Part shown: piece after piece, positions 8,820 through 15,871 of the stretch
Numbering within the stretch: the first letter of the stretch is position 1
Layout of the letters: each line of letters begins with the position of its first letter
From: Lysobacter antibioticus
Lineage (GTDB): Bacteria > Pseudomonadota > Gammaproteobacteria > Xanthomonadales > Xanthomonadaceae
Length of the DNA: 64,000 bases
NCBI RefSeq assembly: GCF_001442535.1
Contig: NZ_CP013141.1
Span: 2,472,839 to 2,536,838, forward strand
Direction: 5' to 3'
The notes under the pieces: model-generated
What the model saw: the letters and a program-made list of their open reading frames with translations, nothing else
Told to the model about the DNA's origin: nothing
Database searches by the model: none
Translations under genes and position numbers: made by a program

Positions 8820-9554
8820 TTAAGTTTCCCCGGTTACGGTAACGCCGCTCTTCCAGGCGAAATGCTGCTCGATCGCCGCATTCTCCCCACGCAGCGAGAC
8901 GCGCACGCGTTGCGGGGTGAATCCGGCCGGCAACATGACGCTGCCACCGAGTTGCTGGAAGTAACGGAATGAATAGTCCTGGATCGGTGCCTTGGGCTTC
9001 TGGTGCAACTCGTCCCAACCGATCGATGCGAGCTTGCCCCCTCGCACCCCCTCGACCTGGAACTGCAGGCCGCCGTTGCTGACCGCGCCCCGGTTGAGAT
9101 TCTGGGTCAGCACGATCTGGTAACGCCAAGTGCCGCCGGTCTCGGGCTGGAACTCGACCGAATGCACGTTGAGGCCCTTGGCCGGTGCGGTCGCGCCGAC
9201 CAGGCGCTCGTAGAAGGCGATGTCGGCGCGCAGGTCGGAGATCTCGGCGTCGCGCTGGGCCAGCGAGCCCTGCACCTGCTTGTTGGCGGCGCGGCTGATC
9301 TGGTCGGAGCGCTGCAGGGTGGCTTCGCGCTGGGCCAGCCGGTCGAGCTGGTTCTGGCGGTCGCGCAGCTCGCGCTGGGTGGTTTCCAGTTCGGCGACCA
9401 GCTTAGGCAGCCGCGGCGCGGCCAGCGACTGCGACCAGAACCAGGCCGCCACCAGCGACAGCGACCACGCCACGCCCACGGCGCTCCAGATATAAGGACG
9501 CTTGTCGGGCTGCTGCTGGACGATGACGAAACGGGGCGGCGGTACTTTGGCCAT
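8820..9554 (-). CDS. DUF6776 family membrane-anchored coiled-coil protein (copy 1)
   Basis: Uncharacterised 244-aa protein and first gene of the bactofilin block. A short basic N-terminus precedes one membrane helix at about residues 20-42 (WSAVGVAWSLSLVAAWFW). A coiled coil follows (LVAELETTQRELRDRQNQLD, RLAQREATLQRSDQISRAAN), then a C-terminal beta domain ([47 protein letters not shown]). It is paralogous to 7522-8358. The topology suggests a periplasmic coiled coil plus domain tethered next to a cytoplasmic bactofilin filament; this is inference. Confidence 0.85.
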   Translation of the reverse strand: MAKVPPPRFVIVQQQPDKRPYIWSAVGVAWSLSLVAAWFWSQSLAAPRLPKLVAELETTQRELRDRQNQLDRLAQREATLQRSDQISRAANKQVQGSLAQRDAEISDLRADIAFYERLVGATAPAKGLNVHSVEFQPETGGTWRYQIVLTQNLNRGAVSNGGLQFQVEGVRGGKLASIGWDELHQKPKAPIQDYSFRYFQQLGGSVMLPAGFTPQRVRVSLRGENAAIEQHFAWKSGVTVTGET

Positions 9555-9624
9555 GCTCGACGACGACGGCTCACACCGCCGGCTTTACCTATACTCAACC
9601 TTAAATCTTAACGGGAATGCCACG

Positions 9625-10212
9625 ATGTCCGATGCGCACCTGTTCGCAGTTGGCGTAGTTCTCGCCTGGCTGTCGGGGGTCCGGGTCTATCTGACCGTGT
9701 TCGGCGTCGGCCTGGCCGGCTGGCTCGGCTGGCTCGACCTGCCGCAGGCCCTGCAGGCGACCCAGTCGCCGTGGGTGCTCGGGGTCTGCGGCCTGCTCGC
9801 CGCCGGCGAGTTCTTCGCCGACAAGATCCCCGGCGTCGACTCGGGCTGGGACCTGCTGCATACCTTGCTGCGGGTGCCGGTCGGCGCCTTCCTGGCCGCC
9901 GCCACCATGTCGCCCGACGGCCAGCTCGGCGCGGGCGCGCTCGCCGCGGGTGCCGGCGTGGCCCTGACCAGCCACCTGCTGAAGTCCGGCTCGCGCGCCC
10001 TGCTCAACACCTCGCCCGAGCCGATCAGCAACTGGACCGCCTCGGTCACCGAGGACGCCGCCGTGCTCGGCGGCCTCGCCTTGGTCTTCGCCTACCCCTG
10101 GGTGACCCTCGGCATCGTCGTGCTGATCAGCGTACTGATCGCGACGGCGCTGTGGTGGATCTGGCGCAAGATTTTTCGGCGCCGTAAGCCCAAGGAACTG
10201 GGAGTGAGTTGA
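9625..10212 (+). CDS. DUF4126 domain-containing membrane protein
   Basis: Small inner-membrane protein of 195 aa with hydrophobic segments near residues 7-25, 52-65, 85-100, 110-130 and 150-180, and a basic tail (WRKIFRRRKPKELGVS). Typical features are GVRVYLTVFGVGLAG, FFADKIPGVDSGWDLLHTLL and SPEPISNWTASVTEDA, matching the DUF4126 family. The ATG at 9625 is preferred to in-frame codons upstream because MSDAHLFAVGVVLAWLSGVR starts the first membrane helix. It is divergent from the DUF6776 gene. The function is unknown. Confidence 0.85.
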   Translation: MSDAHLFAVGVVLAWLSGVRVYLTVFGVGLAGWLGWLDLPQALQATQSPWVLGVCGLLAAGEFFADKIPGVDSGWDLLHTLLRVPVGAFLAAATMSPDGQLGAGALAAGAGVALTSHLLKSGSRALLNTSPEPISNWTASVTEDAAVLGGLALVFAYPWVTLGIVVLISVLIATALWWIWRKIFRRRKPKELGVS

Positions 10213-10425
10213 GAGGAGTGAGGAGTGAGTGGCGGCGCAGGCAAAGTGCGCCGATGCGGCCGCTGCACGATCGCCTAAATAAAAAAGCCGCCGGCGCGAG
10301 CCGGCGGCTTCGTTGTCTGGCTGGCGGCGCGCGTTGCGCGCGGCTGGCTGGATACCTGCGCTGACGGCACGGGCCGAGGAGCGCTTCTTCTACTCGTTCC
10401 TCACTCCTCTCCACTCGTTACTGAA
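10200..10425. repeat. Long-range inverted repeat of GAGTGAG-type units
   Basis: A purine-rich segment at about 10201-10231 (GAGTGAG/GAGGAGTGAGGAG type) is repeated in inverted orientation at about 10394-10421 (CTCACTCCTCTCC). The two copies match at roughly 20 of 26 positions and flank the terminator between the DUF4126 gene and bfr. Confidence 0.6.
10285..10310 (-). terminator. Rho-independent terminator downstream of bfr
   Basis: An 11-bp GC-rich stem (AAGCCGCCGGC / GCCGGCGGCTT) with a 4-base loop, followed on the minus strand by a T run (TTTTTT). It fits termination of bfr and may also serve the DUF4126 gene on the plus strand. Confidence 0.85.
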
Positions 10426-10433
10426 CCAAGCCC

Positions 10434-10907
10434 TCAGCCTTCCTCGATCTTGGTCAGCAGATAGTTCTGCTCGCCGAGACGCTCGATCAGGGCGAGCTGA
10501 GTCTCGATCCAATCGACGTGTTCTTCCTCGGAGTCGAGGATGTCGGCGAACAGCTTGCGGCTGACGTAGTCGCTGACCGTCTCGCAGTACTTGATCGCCT
10601 CGCGCAGCAGCGGGATCGCTTCGAGCTCGAGAGCCAGATCGCAGGCCAGCAGTTCGCGCGGGTTCTCGCCGATGCGCAGCTTGCCCAGAGCCTGGAAGTT
10701 CGGCAGGCCGTCGAGGAAGAGAATGCGGTCCGACAACTTGTCGGCGTGCTTCATCTCGTCGATCGACTCGTGGTACTCGTGCTCGGCGAGTTCCTTCAGA
10801 CCCCAGTTCTTCAGCATCTTGGCGTGCAGGAAGTACTGGTTGATCGCGGTCAGCTCGTTGTAGAGCGCCTTGTTGAGATATTCGATGACCTTGGGATCGC
10901 CTTTCAT
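10434..10907 (-). CDS. bfr: Bacterioferritin
   Basis: Haem-containing 24-mer iron-storage protein of 157 aa. All diiron (ferroxidase) ligands are in canonical positions: Glu18, Glu51, His54, Glu94, Glu127 and His130. The haem ligand Met52 is present in [13 protein letters not shown]. The ATG at 10907 ([20 protein letters not shown]) gives the exact family length; longer starts are ignored. Its iron-release partner gene bfd lies upstream on the same strand, 273 bp away. Confidence 0.97.
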   Translation of the reverse strand: MKGDPKVIEYLNKALYNELTAINQYFLHAKMLKNWGLKELAEHEYHESIDEMKHADKLSDRILFLDGLPNFQALGKLRIGENPRELLACDLALELEAIPLLREAIKYCETVSDYVSRKLFADILDSEEEHVDWIETQLALIERLGEQNYLLTKIEEG

Positions 10908-11180
10908 GGCCGTGCTCCGACGTTGCAATGGGCGGCACTTTAGCCCTTTCGCGAACGCCATGACGGAACGCGAATCGTGCGCAACGGGAGTCGAGAATCA
11001 CTGTCGTTGAGGGGCGCCGACGGACGGTCGCGGGCGCTGTGCCGAGCCGGCGCCGACACGACGGGAACGCACACGTCTCGACCGGCGCCAGGGGGGAGGC
11101 GGCGAAAGCGGATCGGCGGGATGGTACGGACGAACGAGGACCAGATTGGACCGGGGCGGACGGCCCGCAGGCAACGCGGC

Positions 11181-11384
11181 TCAGGCGGCTTGTTGCAGCA
11201 CGTCCAGCGGCAGGTCGCGCACGTTGCGGGCCTGTTCGAGCAACGAGGTGGCCAGCTCCAGGCAGCTGCCGCAATTGGCGCCGGCGCCGGTGCGCATGGT
11301 CAGCTCGGGCACGCTGCGGCAACCGGCTTCGGCGGCCTGGCGAATGTCGCGGTCGGTGACTCCGTTGCAGATGCAGACGTACAC
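11181..11384 (-). CDS. bfd: Bacterioferritin-associated ferredoxin
   Basis: Small [2Fe-2S] protein of 67 aa that reduces bacterioferritin haem to mobilise stored iron. The four cluster cysteines are in YVCICNGVTDRDI and GANCGSCLELA, the normal CxC...CxxC spacing for Bfd. The GTG start at 11384 places VYVCICN at the N-terminus, as in most homologues; an upstream ATG frame to 11465 would run through the putative Fur site. A weak Shine-Dalgarno leaves the start slightly uncertain. Confidence 0.9.
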   Translation of the reverse strand: MYVCICNGVTDRDIRQAAEAGCRSVPELTMRTGAGANCGSCLELATSLLEQARNVRDLPLDVLQQAA

Positions 11385-11441
11385 GGGCGTGGGCTGTCGG
11401 TCATGCAGCCGGATGGCTGCACGGCCATTCCGCCATGGATG

Positions 11442-11460
11442 CGAATGATTGTCAATTAAC
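11442..11460. promoter_or_regulatory. Possible Fur box upstream of bfd
   Basis: GCGAATGATTGTCAATTAA resembles the 19-bp Fur consensus (GATAATGATAATCATTATC) in its AATGATTxTCA core. bfd is Fur-repressed in other proteobacteria, so the position fits. The match is partial. Confidence 0.4.
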
Positions 11461-11552
11461 AGCAAGCAACAGGTGCCGTGGCGCCGTATGCCCCGGCCGG
11501 ACGGGCTCGGCGGGTAGGCCTGACCGGGCCGGCCGCAGCGCTTCCGGGAGGC

Positions 11553-12167
11553 TCAGCCGCCCGATTCCGAGCCGCTGCCACGGACCGGGTTGCCGGGCCC
11601 GCAGGTCCGCGACCGCGGGTGGTTGCAGCCCGACAGATAGGCTTCGTGCAGGCGGGCATCCGGGCCGGGCGCCGGCACCGCCTGTTGGCCGGCGACCAGG
11701 CGGGCGAACGGGGCCAGATGGCGCAGGGCGCTGGCATAGACGCCGCGCTTGAACATCACCACATGCTCGACCGGGTACCAGAAATCGACCCAGCGCCAAT
11801 GATCGAACTCAGGCTTGTCGGTCAAGTCCAGGCGCAGGTCCGACTCCTCGCCGGTCAGACGCAGCAGGAACCAGACCTGTTTCTGGCCGATGCAGACCAG
11901 GCGGTCGTTGCGGCGGACGGCCCGACGCGGCAGGCGATAGCGCAGCCAGCCCGGGGTCGCGCCGAGCACTTCGACATGCTGCGGGAGCAGACCGGTTTCC
12001 TCGCGCAACTCGCGATACATCGCCTCGAGCGGCGTCTCGTCGGTGTTCATCCCGCCCTGCGGGAATTGCCAGCCATCGCGATGCACGCGGCGAGCCCAGA
12101 ACAAGCGGCCGTCCGGGTGCATCAACACGATGCCGACATTGGGCCTGTAGCCGTCCGGATCGATCAC
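11553..12167 (-). CDS. rppH: RNA pyrophosphohydrolase RppH
   Basis: Nudix hydrolase that removes pyrophosphate from the 5' triphosphate of mRNA and starts decay. The Nudix box is complete ([20 protein letters not shown], then TGL), preceded by [14 protein letters not shown]. Conserved downstream segments are [23 protein letters not shown] and [20 protein letters not shown]. The GTG start at 12167 gives the family N-terminus (V/M)[14 protein letters not shown] and 204 aa; the frame is open to 12233. The last 30 residues are a variable tail. Confidence 0.94.
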   Translation of the reverse strand: MIDPDGYRPNVGIVLMHPDGRLFWARRVHRDGWQFPQGGMNTDETPLEAMYRELREETGLLPQHVEVLGATPGWLRYRLPRRAVRRNDRLVCIGQKQVWFLLRLTGEESDLRLDLTDKPEFDHWRWVDFWYPVEHVVMFKRGVYASALRHLAPFARLVAGQQAVPAPGPDARLHEAYLSGCNHPRSRTCGPGNPVRGSGSESGG

Positions 12168-12304
12168 GATGCGGACTCCAAATTCACTGTGTCCGACTCT
12201 GCCACGGGGTGGCCGGGACGACAAGTCGGGCAAACAAGTCGGTCGCGATGCGCTCAGACGATTGACAAGAGCCCGTCCGGCATGAAGAATTCGCGGTTCC
12301 CCGT

Positions 12305-12381
12305 GGCTATGTAGCTCAGCCGGTTAGAGCACAGCACTCATAATGCTGGGGTCGGTGGTTCGAGTCCACCCATAGCCACCA
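12305..12381 (+). tRNA. tRNA-Met (CAT), elongator
   Basis: A 77-nt cloverleaf with acceptor stem GGCTATG/CATAGCC, D-arm AGCTCAGCCGGTTAGAGC, anticodon stem CAGCA/TGCTG with loop CTCATAA (anticodon CAT at 12339-12341), T-loop TTCGAGT and encoded CCA end. The overall sequence follows E. coli elongator tRNA-Met rather than the CAT-bearing tRNA-Ile2 or initiator tRNA. Confidence 0.96.
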
Positions 12382-12553
12382 TAGAATCGCCGCGCAGCAA
12401 GACCCAGGGCCCGCCAGCGCAGCGGGCTTTTTCGTATCCGCCGCCAGGATGCGCCGGCCCAGGATTCCCGATCGTTACAGATCACCTCGCTCCAGATCAC
12501 GCGCCACGCCGCGCCATCGCGCGACGCGCCACCGCCCGACCCGGTACCGCACT

Positions 12554-12916
12554 ATGACTGCTGTGAACATCTTCAAGGTCTTCACTCTCGAAGCCGCCCA
12601 CCGGCTGCCGAACGTGCCGGAAGGCCACAAATGCGCGCGTTTGCACGGGCATTCGTTCCGCATCGAGGTGCACCTGACCGGCGAGCTGGGCGAGCACACC
12701 GGCTGGGTGATGGACTATGCCGACGTCAAGAAGGCGTTCCAGCCGACCTACGATCGCCTCGATCATCACTACCTCAACGACATCCCCGGCCTCGAGAATC
12801 CGACCAGCGAACGCCTCGCGGTGTGGATCTGGGACCAGCTCAAGCCGGTGCTGCCGCTGTTGAGCGAAATCGTGGTCCACGAGACCTGCACCGCCGGCTG
12901 CCGCTACCGCGGCTGA
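12554..12916 (+). CDS. queD: 6-carboxy-5,6,7,8-tetrahydropterin synthase QueD
   Basis: Second enzyme of the queuosine/7-deazaguanine pathway, making 6-carboxytetrahydropterin from dihydroneopterin triphosphate. In its 120 aa the zinc-binding histidines are His16, His31 and His33 ([18 protein letters not shown]) and the catalytic Cys27 lies in [10 protein letters not shown]. Later motifs are [23 protein letters not shown] and [15 protein letters not shown]. The ATG at 12554 ([18 protein letters not shown]) gives the correct family start; the preceding Arg-rich frame is non-coding. It stands alone, just after tRNA-Met. Confidence 0.95.
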   Translation: MTAVNIFKVFTLEAAHRLPNVPEGHKCARLHGHSFRIEVHLTGELGEHTGWVMDYADVKKAFQPTYDRLDHHYLNDIPGLENPTSERLAVWIWDQLKPVLPLLSEIVVHETCTAGCRYRG

Positions 12917-13089
12917 GCCCGGGGCGCTCGCCCTTCCCTACTCGATCCATCGCAGCCGGCGCCTTGTCAGACGCCGGCAACGCCGTGGTCATGGCCCCGG
13001 ACTAGGCTTTGCCTGAACGGCTGCTTGGTCGCTAAGCACCTGAACAGGCAGGCTTTCTGAACGGCTTTCGACCGCTCGTCGGCCCGATG

Positions 13090-13118
13090 TTGCATCGCAA
13101 CAAAACCCCGCCTATGCT
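13090..13118 (+). promoter_or_regulatory. Sigma70-like promoter of the phasin gene
   Basis: A -35 box TTGCAT (13090-13095), a 17-bp spacer and a -10 box TATGCT (13113-13118), 51 bp ahead of the phasin ATG. Four of six bases match consensus in each box. An AGGAG Shine-Dalgarno precedes the start. Confidence 0.6.
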
Positions 13119-13168
13119 GCACCGCACAATCCAGTCGTTCTCCGTCTGGACCTTTCAGGAGCTCAGCC

Positions 13169-13588
13169 ATGTACCAGCAATTCAACGAACAGTTCGCCGC
13201 CGCTACGCGCCAGTTCGCGGACACGGCCGCTCAGGTCAACCGTCTGGCCCTCGACAACGCCGAGGCCGTGTTCGGCCTGCAGGTCGCCGCCATCGAAGAC
13301 CGCGTCAACGCCACTTTCGCTTTCTTCGGTGAAGCCGCCGAAGCCCGCGATCTGGAAGCCTTCAAGACCCTGTGGCCGAAGGGCGCGCAGATCGCTCGCG
13401 AAAACGTCGAGCGCGCTGTCAGCACCGGTCAGGAAGCTTTCGGCCGCACCGTGAAGACCAACGAAGCCATCGCCGAGCTGGCCAAGTCGCAGATCGAAAC
13501 CGCTGCCAAGGCCACCCAGGCCAACGTCGAGAAGGCCGCCAAGGCCGCGGCGAAGGCGACGGCTCCGACTGCCGCCGCGACCAAGTAA
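13169..13588 (+). CDS. Phasin family protein
   Basis: A 139-aa, almost wholly helical, Ala-rich protein of the phasin family, which coats polyhydroxyalkanoate granules or acts as a stress-linked surfactant protein. Characteristic parts are MYQQFNEQFAAATRQFADTA, LDNAEAVFGLQ and AEARDLEAFKTLWPKG, with a Lys/Ala/Thr-rich tail (EKAAKAAAKATAPTAAATK) like that of nucleoid- or granule-binding proteins. A single-gene unit: it has its own promoter and a strong terminator. No PHA synthase gene is nearby. Confidence 0.92.
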   Translation: MYQQFNEQFAAATRQFADTAAQVNRLALDNAEAVFGLQVAAIEDRVNATFAFFGEAAEARDLEAFKTLWPKGAQIARENVERAVSTGQEAFGRTVKTNEAIAELAKSQIETAAKATQANVEKAAKAAAKATAPTAAATK

Positions 13589-13626
13589 GCGCACCGTCTC
13601 TCTCTCCGGCCGTCACGGCGGATACG

Positions 13627-13658
13627 AAAAACCCGGCAGCTTCGGCTGCCGGGTTTTT
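13627..13658 (+). terminator. Bidirectional rho-independent terminator (phasin / bioD)
   Basis: Stem AAAACCCGGCAGC / GCTGCCGGGTTTT with a TTCG tetraloop and T tract on the plus strand, A tract on the minus strand. It lies between the convergent phasin and bioD genes. Confidence 0.9.
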
Positions 13659-13724
13659 TGTTGCCCGCGATTCGGCCTTCGCCATCGCTATCGATCGCCA
13701 GCGAGCCGCAGAGCATTCGCCGCG

Positions 13725-14456
13725 CTAGAACAGCGGCTGCAAGCGCCCGGCCAAGGCCTGCGGGTCGGGCGAAGCGGCATACGGCAGACGCCCCCAGCAC
13801 GGCACCGGCAAACGCCGGCGCAGGATCTCGAAGTTGTCGTCGGCGCGCGCCATCTGCGGGTCGATGTCGTTGCCGATCCAGCCGACCAGGCGGGCGCCGT
13901 CGGCCTGGATCGCGCGCGCGCTCAGGCGCGCATGATTGATCGCACCCAGGCGCAGGCCGACCACCAGCACCACCGGCAAGTCCAGCGCGCGCACCAGGTC
14001 GATCTGGTCGAGCGTGGCGCTGATCGGCGCGGCCCAACCGCCGACGCCTTCGACCACCACCGTGTCCGACTGCGCCGCCAAGCGCGCATGCGCGGCGAGG
14101 ATCGTCGCCAGCGCGATCTCGACCCCGGCCTCGGCAGCGGCGAGTTCCGGCGCCAACGGCTGCGGCAAGGCGTAGGGATTGACGTCGTCGTAGCGCGGTC
14201 TCGGCGCACTGGCCGCTTGCAACAGCAAGGCGTCCTCGTTGCGCCAACCCTCGGACGTGCGTTCGCAACCGCTCGCTACCGGCTTCATGCCGACCGCGCG
14301 CATGCCGCGCGCGCGCAAGGCGTGCAACAAGCTCGCGCTGGCCACCGACTTGCCGATGCCGGTGTCGGTGCCGGTGACGAACACGCCGCGCGGAAACACC
14401 GCGGACGCGGCCGTTGGTCGGGAGCCGGCCTCCACCGGGGGCTGGGTGTGACTCAT
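13725..14456 (-). CDS. bioD: ATP-dependent dethiobiotin synthetase
   Basis: Makes dethiobiotin from diaminopelargonic acid, CO2 and ATP, the step before biotin synthase. The P-loop is GVFVTGTDTGIGKSVAS; further family motifs are VGMKPVASGCE, the region around LPQPLAPELAAAEAG, VVEGVGGWAAPIS and VVLVVGLRLGAINHA. Length 243 aa, slightly above E. coli BioD because of a 20-residue N-terminal extension (ATG at 14456). It is separate from other bio genes in this window. Confidence 0.95.
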   Translation of the reverse strand: MSHTQPPVEAGSRPTAASAVFPRGVFVTGTDTGIGKSVASASLLHALRARGMRAVGMKPVASGCERTSEGWRNEDALLLQAASAPRPRYDDVNPYALPQPLAPELAAAEAGVEIALATILAAHARLAAQSDTVVVEGVGGWAAPISATLDQIDLVRALDLPVVLVVGLRLGAINHARLSARAIQADGARLVGWIGNDIDPQMARADDNFEILRRRLPVPCWGRLPYAASPDPQALAGRLQPLF

Positions 14457-14523
14457 CTCGCGCTTTTCCCTGGGGCGTGGAGTCCACCATGGTAGTGGCG
14501 GCGGATGCCGCTGTTACACTCCG

Positions 14524-15009
14524 ATGATGTTTAAAACCTCCGCACTATCGGGCGACAAGCCCGAGCAATACGCGCAGCTGCTCGCCCAGGCGCGCGGTTT
14601 GCTCGACGGCGAACGCGACCGTATCGCCAACGCCGCCAACCTGTCGGCATTGGTCAGCCATGCCCTGCCGGAACTCAACTGGGTCGGCTTCTATTTCTAC
14701 GACGGCGAAGAACTCGTGGTCGGCCCGTTCCAGGGCTTGCCGGCCTGCGTGCGCATTCCGCTCGATAAGGGCGTGTGCGGTGCGGCCGCCTCGACCCGCC
14801 AGACCCAACGCGTCGCCGACGTGCACGCCTTCCCCGGCCACATCGCCTGCGATGCCGCCTCGCGTTCGGAAGTGGTGGTGCCGCTGGTCCACGGCGACGC
14901 CCTGATCGGCGTGTTCGACCTCGACAGCCCGGTCCCGGACCGCTTCGATGCCGACGACCAGGCCGGCCTGGAAGCGCTGGCGCGCGTGTACGTGGAGGCG
15001 CTGGCATGA
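14524..15009 (+). CDS. msrC: Free methionine-(R)-sulfoxide reductase (GAF domain)
   Basis: Single GAF-domain enzyme of 161 aa that reduces free methionine-R-sulfoxide using thioredoxin. The three redox cysteines Cys75, Cys85 and Cys109 (PACVRIPLDKGVCGAA, GHIACDAASRSE) keep the exact spacing of E. coli fRMsr (Cys84/94/118). Other conserved parts are LNWVGFYFYD and GVFDLDSPVPDRFDADD. Its stop codon overlaps the next gene (ATGA), so the two are translationally coupled. Confidence 0.94.
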   Translation: MMFKTSALSGDKPEQYAQLLAQARGLLDGERDRIANAANLSALVSHALPELNWVGFYFYDGEELVVGPFQGLPACVRIPLDKGVCGAAASTRQTQRVADVHAFPGHIACDAASRSEVVVPLVHGDALIGVFDLDSPVPDRFDADDQAGLEALARVYVEALA

Positions 15010-15422
15010 CCGCGCCGAAGATGCGCAACATCGGCCCCAAGAGCGCGGCCTGGCTGCGCCAGGTCGGCCTGCGCACGCACGAGGACATCTCCGCGATCGG
15101 CACGGTCGAGGCCTTCATGCGCGTCAAGCGCGCCGGCTTCAAGCCGACCCTCAACCTGCTCTACGCGATCGAAGGCGCGCTGCTGGACTGCCATTGGCAG
15201 GAAATCAGCGACGAACGCCGGCAGCAACTGATCCAGGCCGCCGAAGCCGCGACCGCCCTGCTACCGCCGCCGCGCAACAAGCCGGCCGCCGCGCCGGTGC
15301 ACACCACCGTGCACGCCGAAGAACGCCACGATGCGTTCGAGGGCGGCGGCCTGGACGGCAACGGCCTGGACGAGGACGACGACCGCCCCGGCGGCCGCGA
15401 CGAGGACGACGGGCGCGACTGA
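15006..15422 (+). CDS. TfoX C-terminal domain protein
   Basis: A 138-aa protein carrying a TfoX/Sxy C-terminal-type domain at residues 1-85 (MRNIGPKSAAWLRQVGLRTH, then EDISAIGTVEAFMRVKRAGF, LNLLYAIEGALLDCHW), a helix-hairpin-helix-like fold. The N-terminal TfoX domain is absent, so it need not act in competence. The tail is very acidic and Gly-rich (GNGLDEDDDRPGGRDEDDG). Its ATG overlaps the stop of the methionine sulfoxide reductase gene by 4 nt. The role is unknown. Confidence 0.87.
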   Translation: MTAPKMRNIGPKSAAWLRQVGLRTHEDISAIGTVEAFMRVKRAGFKPTLNLLYAIEGALLDCHWQEISDERRQQLIQAAEAATALLPPPRNKPAAAPVHTTVHAEERHDAFEGGGLDGNGLDEDDDRPGGRDEDDGRD

Positions 15423-15509
15423 GCCCGTCGACGCCGCTGCGCCCCCTCCGGCCGGCCCCCTCCGCCCACCCACGGCTTTGGCCCCGGGCGCCGGCTTCGC
15501 GTAGACTGC

Positions 15510-15740
15510 GCACCGCTTCAAGGTGACCCGGCGGCTTTCTCCATCGCCGGGTTGAAACGGGAAGCCGGTGACGCGCCCTCTCTTGCGGGAGGATCGGCGC
15601 CAGTCCGGCACTGCCCCCGCAACGGTAAGCAAGACAGATCGCGGCAACCGCCACTGTGCTCGACACGGGAAGGCGCCGCGATCGGCAGCCCGACCCCGCG
15701 TCGGCGCTGCGCTTGCGAGTCCGGAGACCGGCCTTGAAGC
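15510..15740 (+). ncRNA. Adenosylcobalamin (B12) riboswitch
   Basis: Classical cobalamin riboswitch parts occur in order: a P3/P4 segment with GGGAAGCCGGTG, the core CCGGCACTGCCCCCGCAACG with GGTAAG, CACTGTG, GGGAAGGCGCCGCGATCGGC, and the closing GCGAGTCCGGAGACCGGCC. It precedes btuB by about 130 nt, so cobalamin should shut off btuB. The expected sequestering helix over the btuB start has not been modelled. Confidence 0.95.
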
Positions 15741-15871
15741 GCCACAGGTTGCGATGCGGAGGGCGTCGCGGCGGCTGCTATCCGGCTGTCTGCACGGCCC
15801 GCTGCCTCCTCGCAACCGTCTTCCGCCGTCGTCGTCGCGCGCCTCCGGGTGCGCGCGCTGGAGCTGTCCCC

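Noticed and set aside
12305..12381. tRNA-Ile2 (CAT) or initiator tRNA instead of elongator tRNA-Met
   Set aside because: The first base pairs with the last stem base (unlike initiator), and the body follows elongator tRNA-Met rather than tRNA-Ile2.
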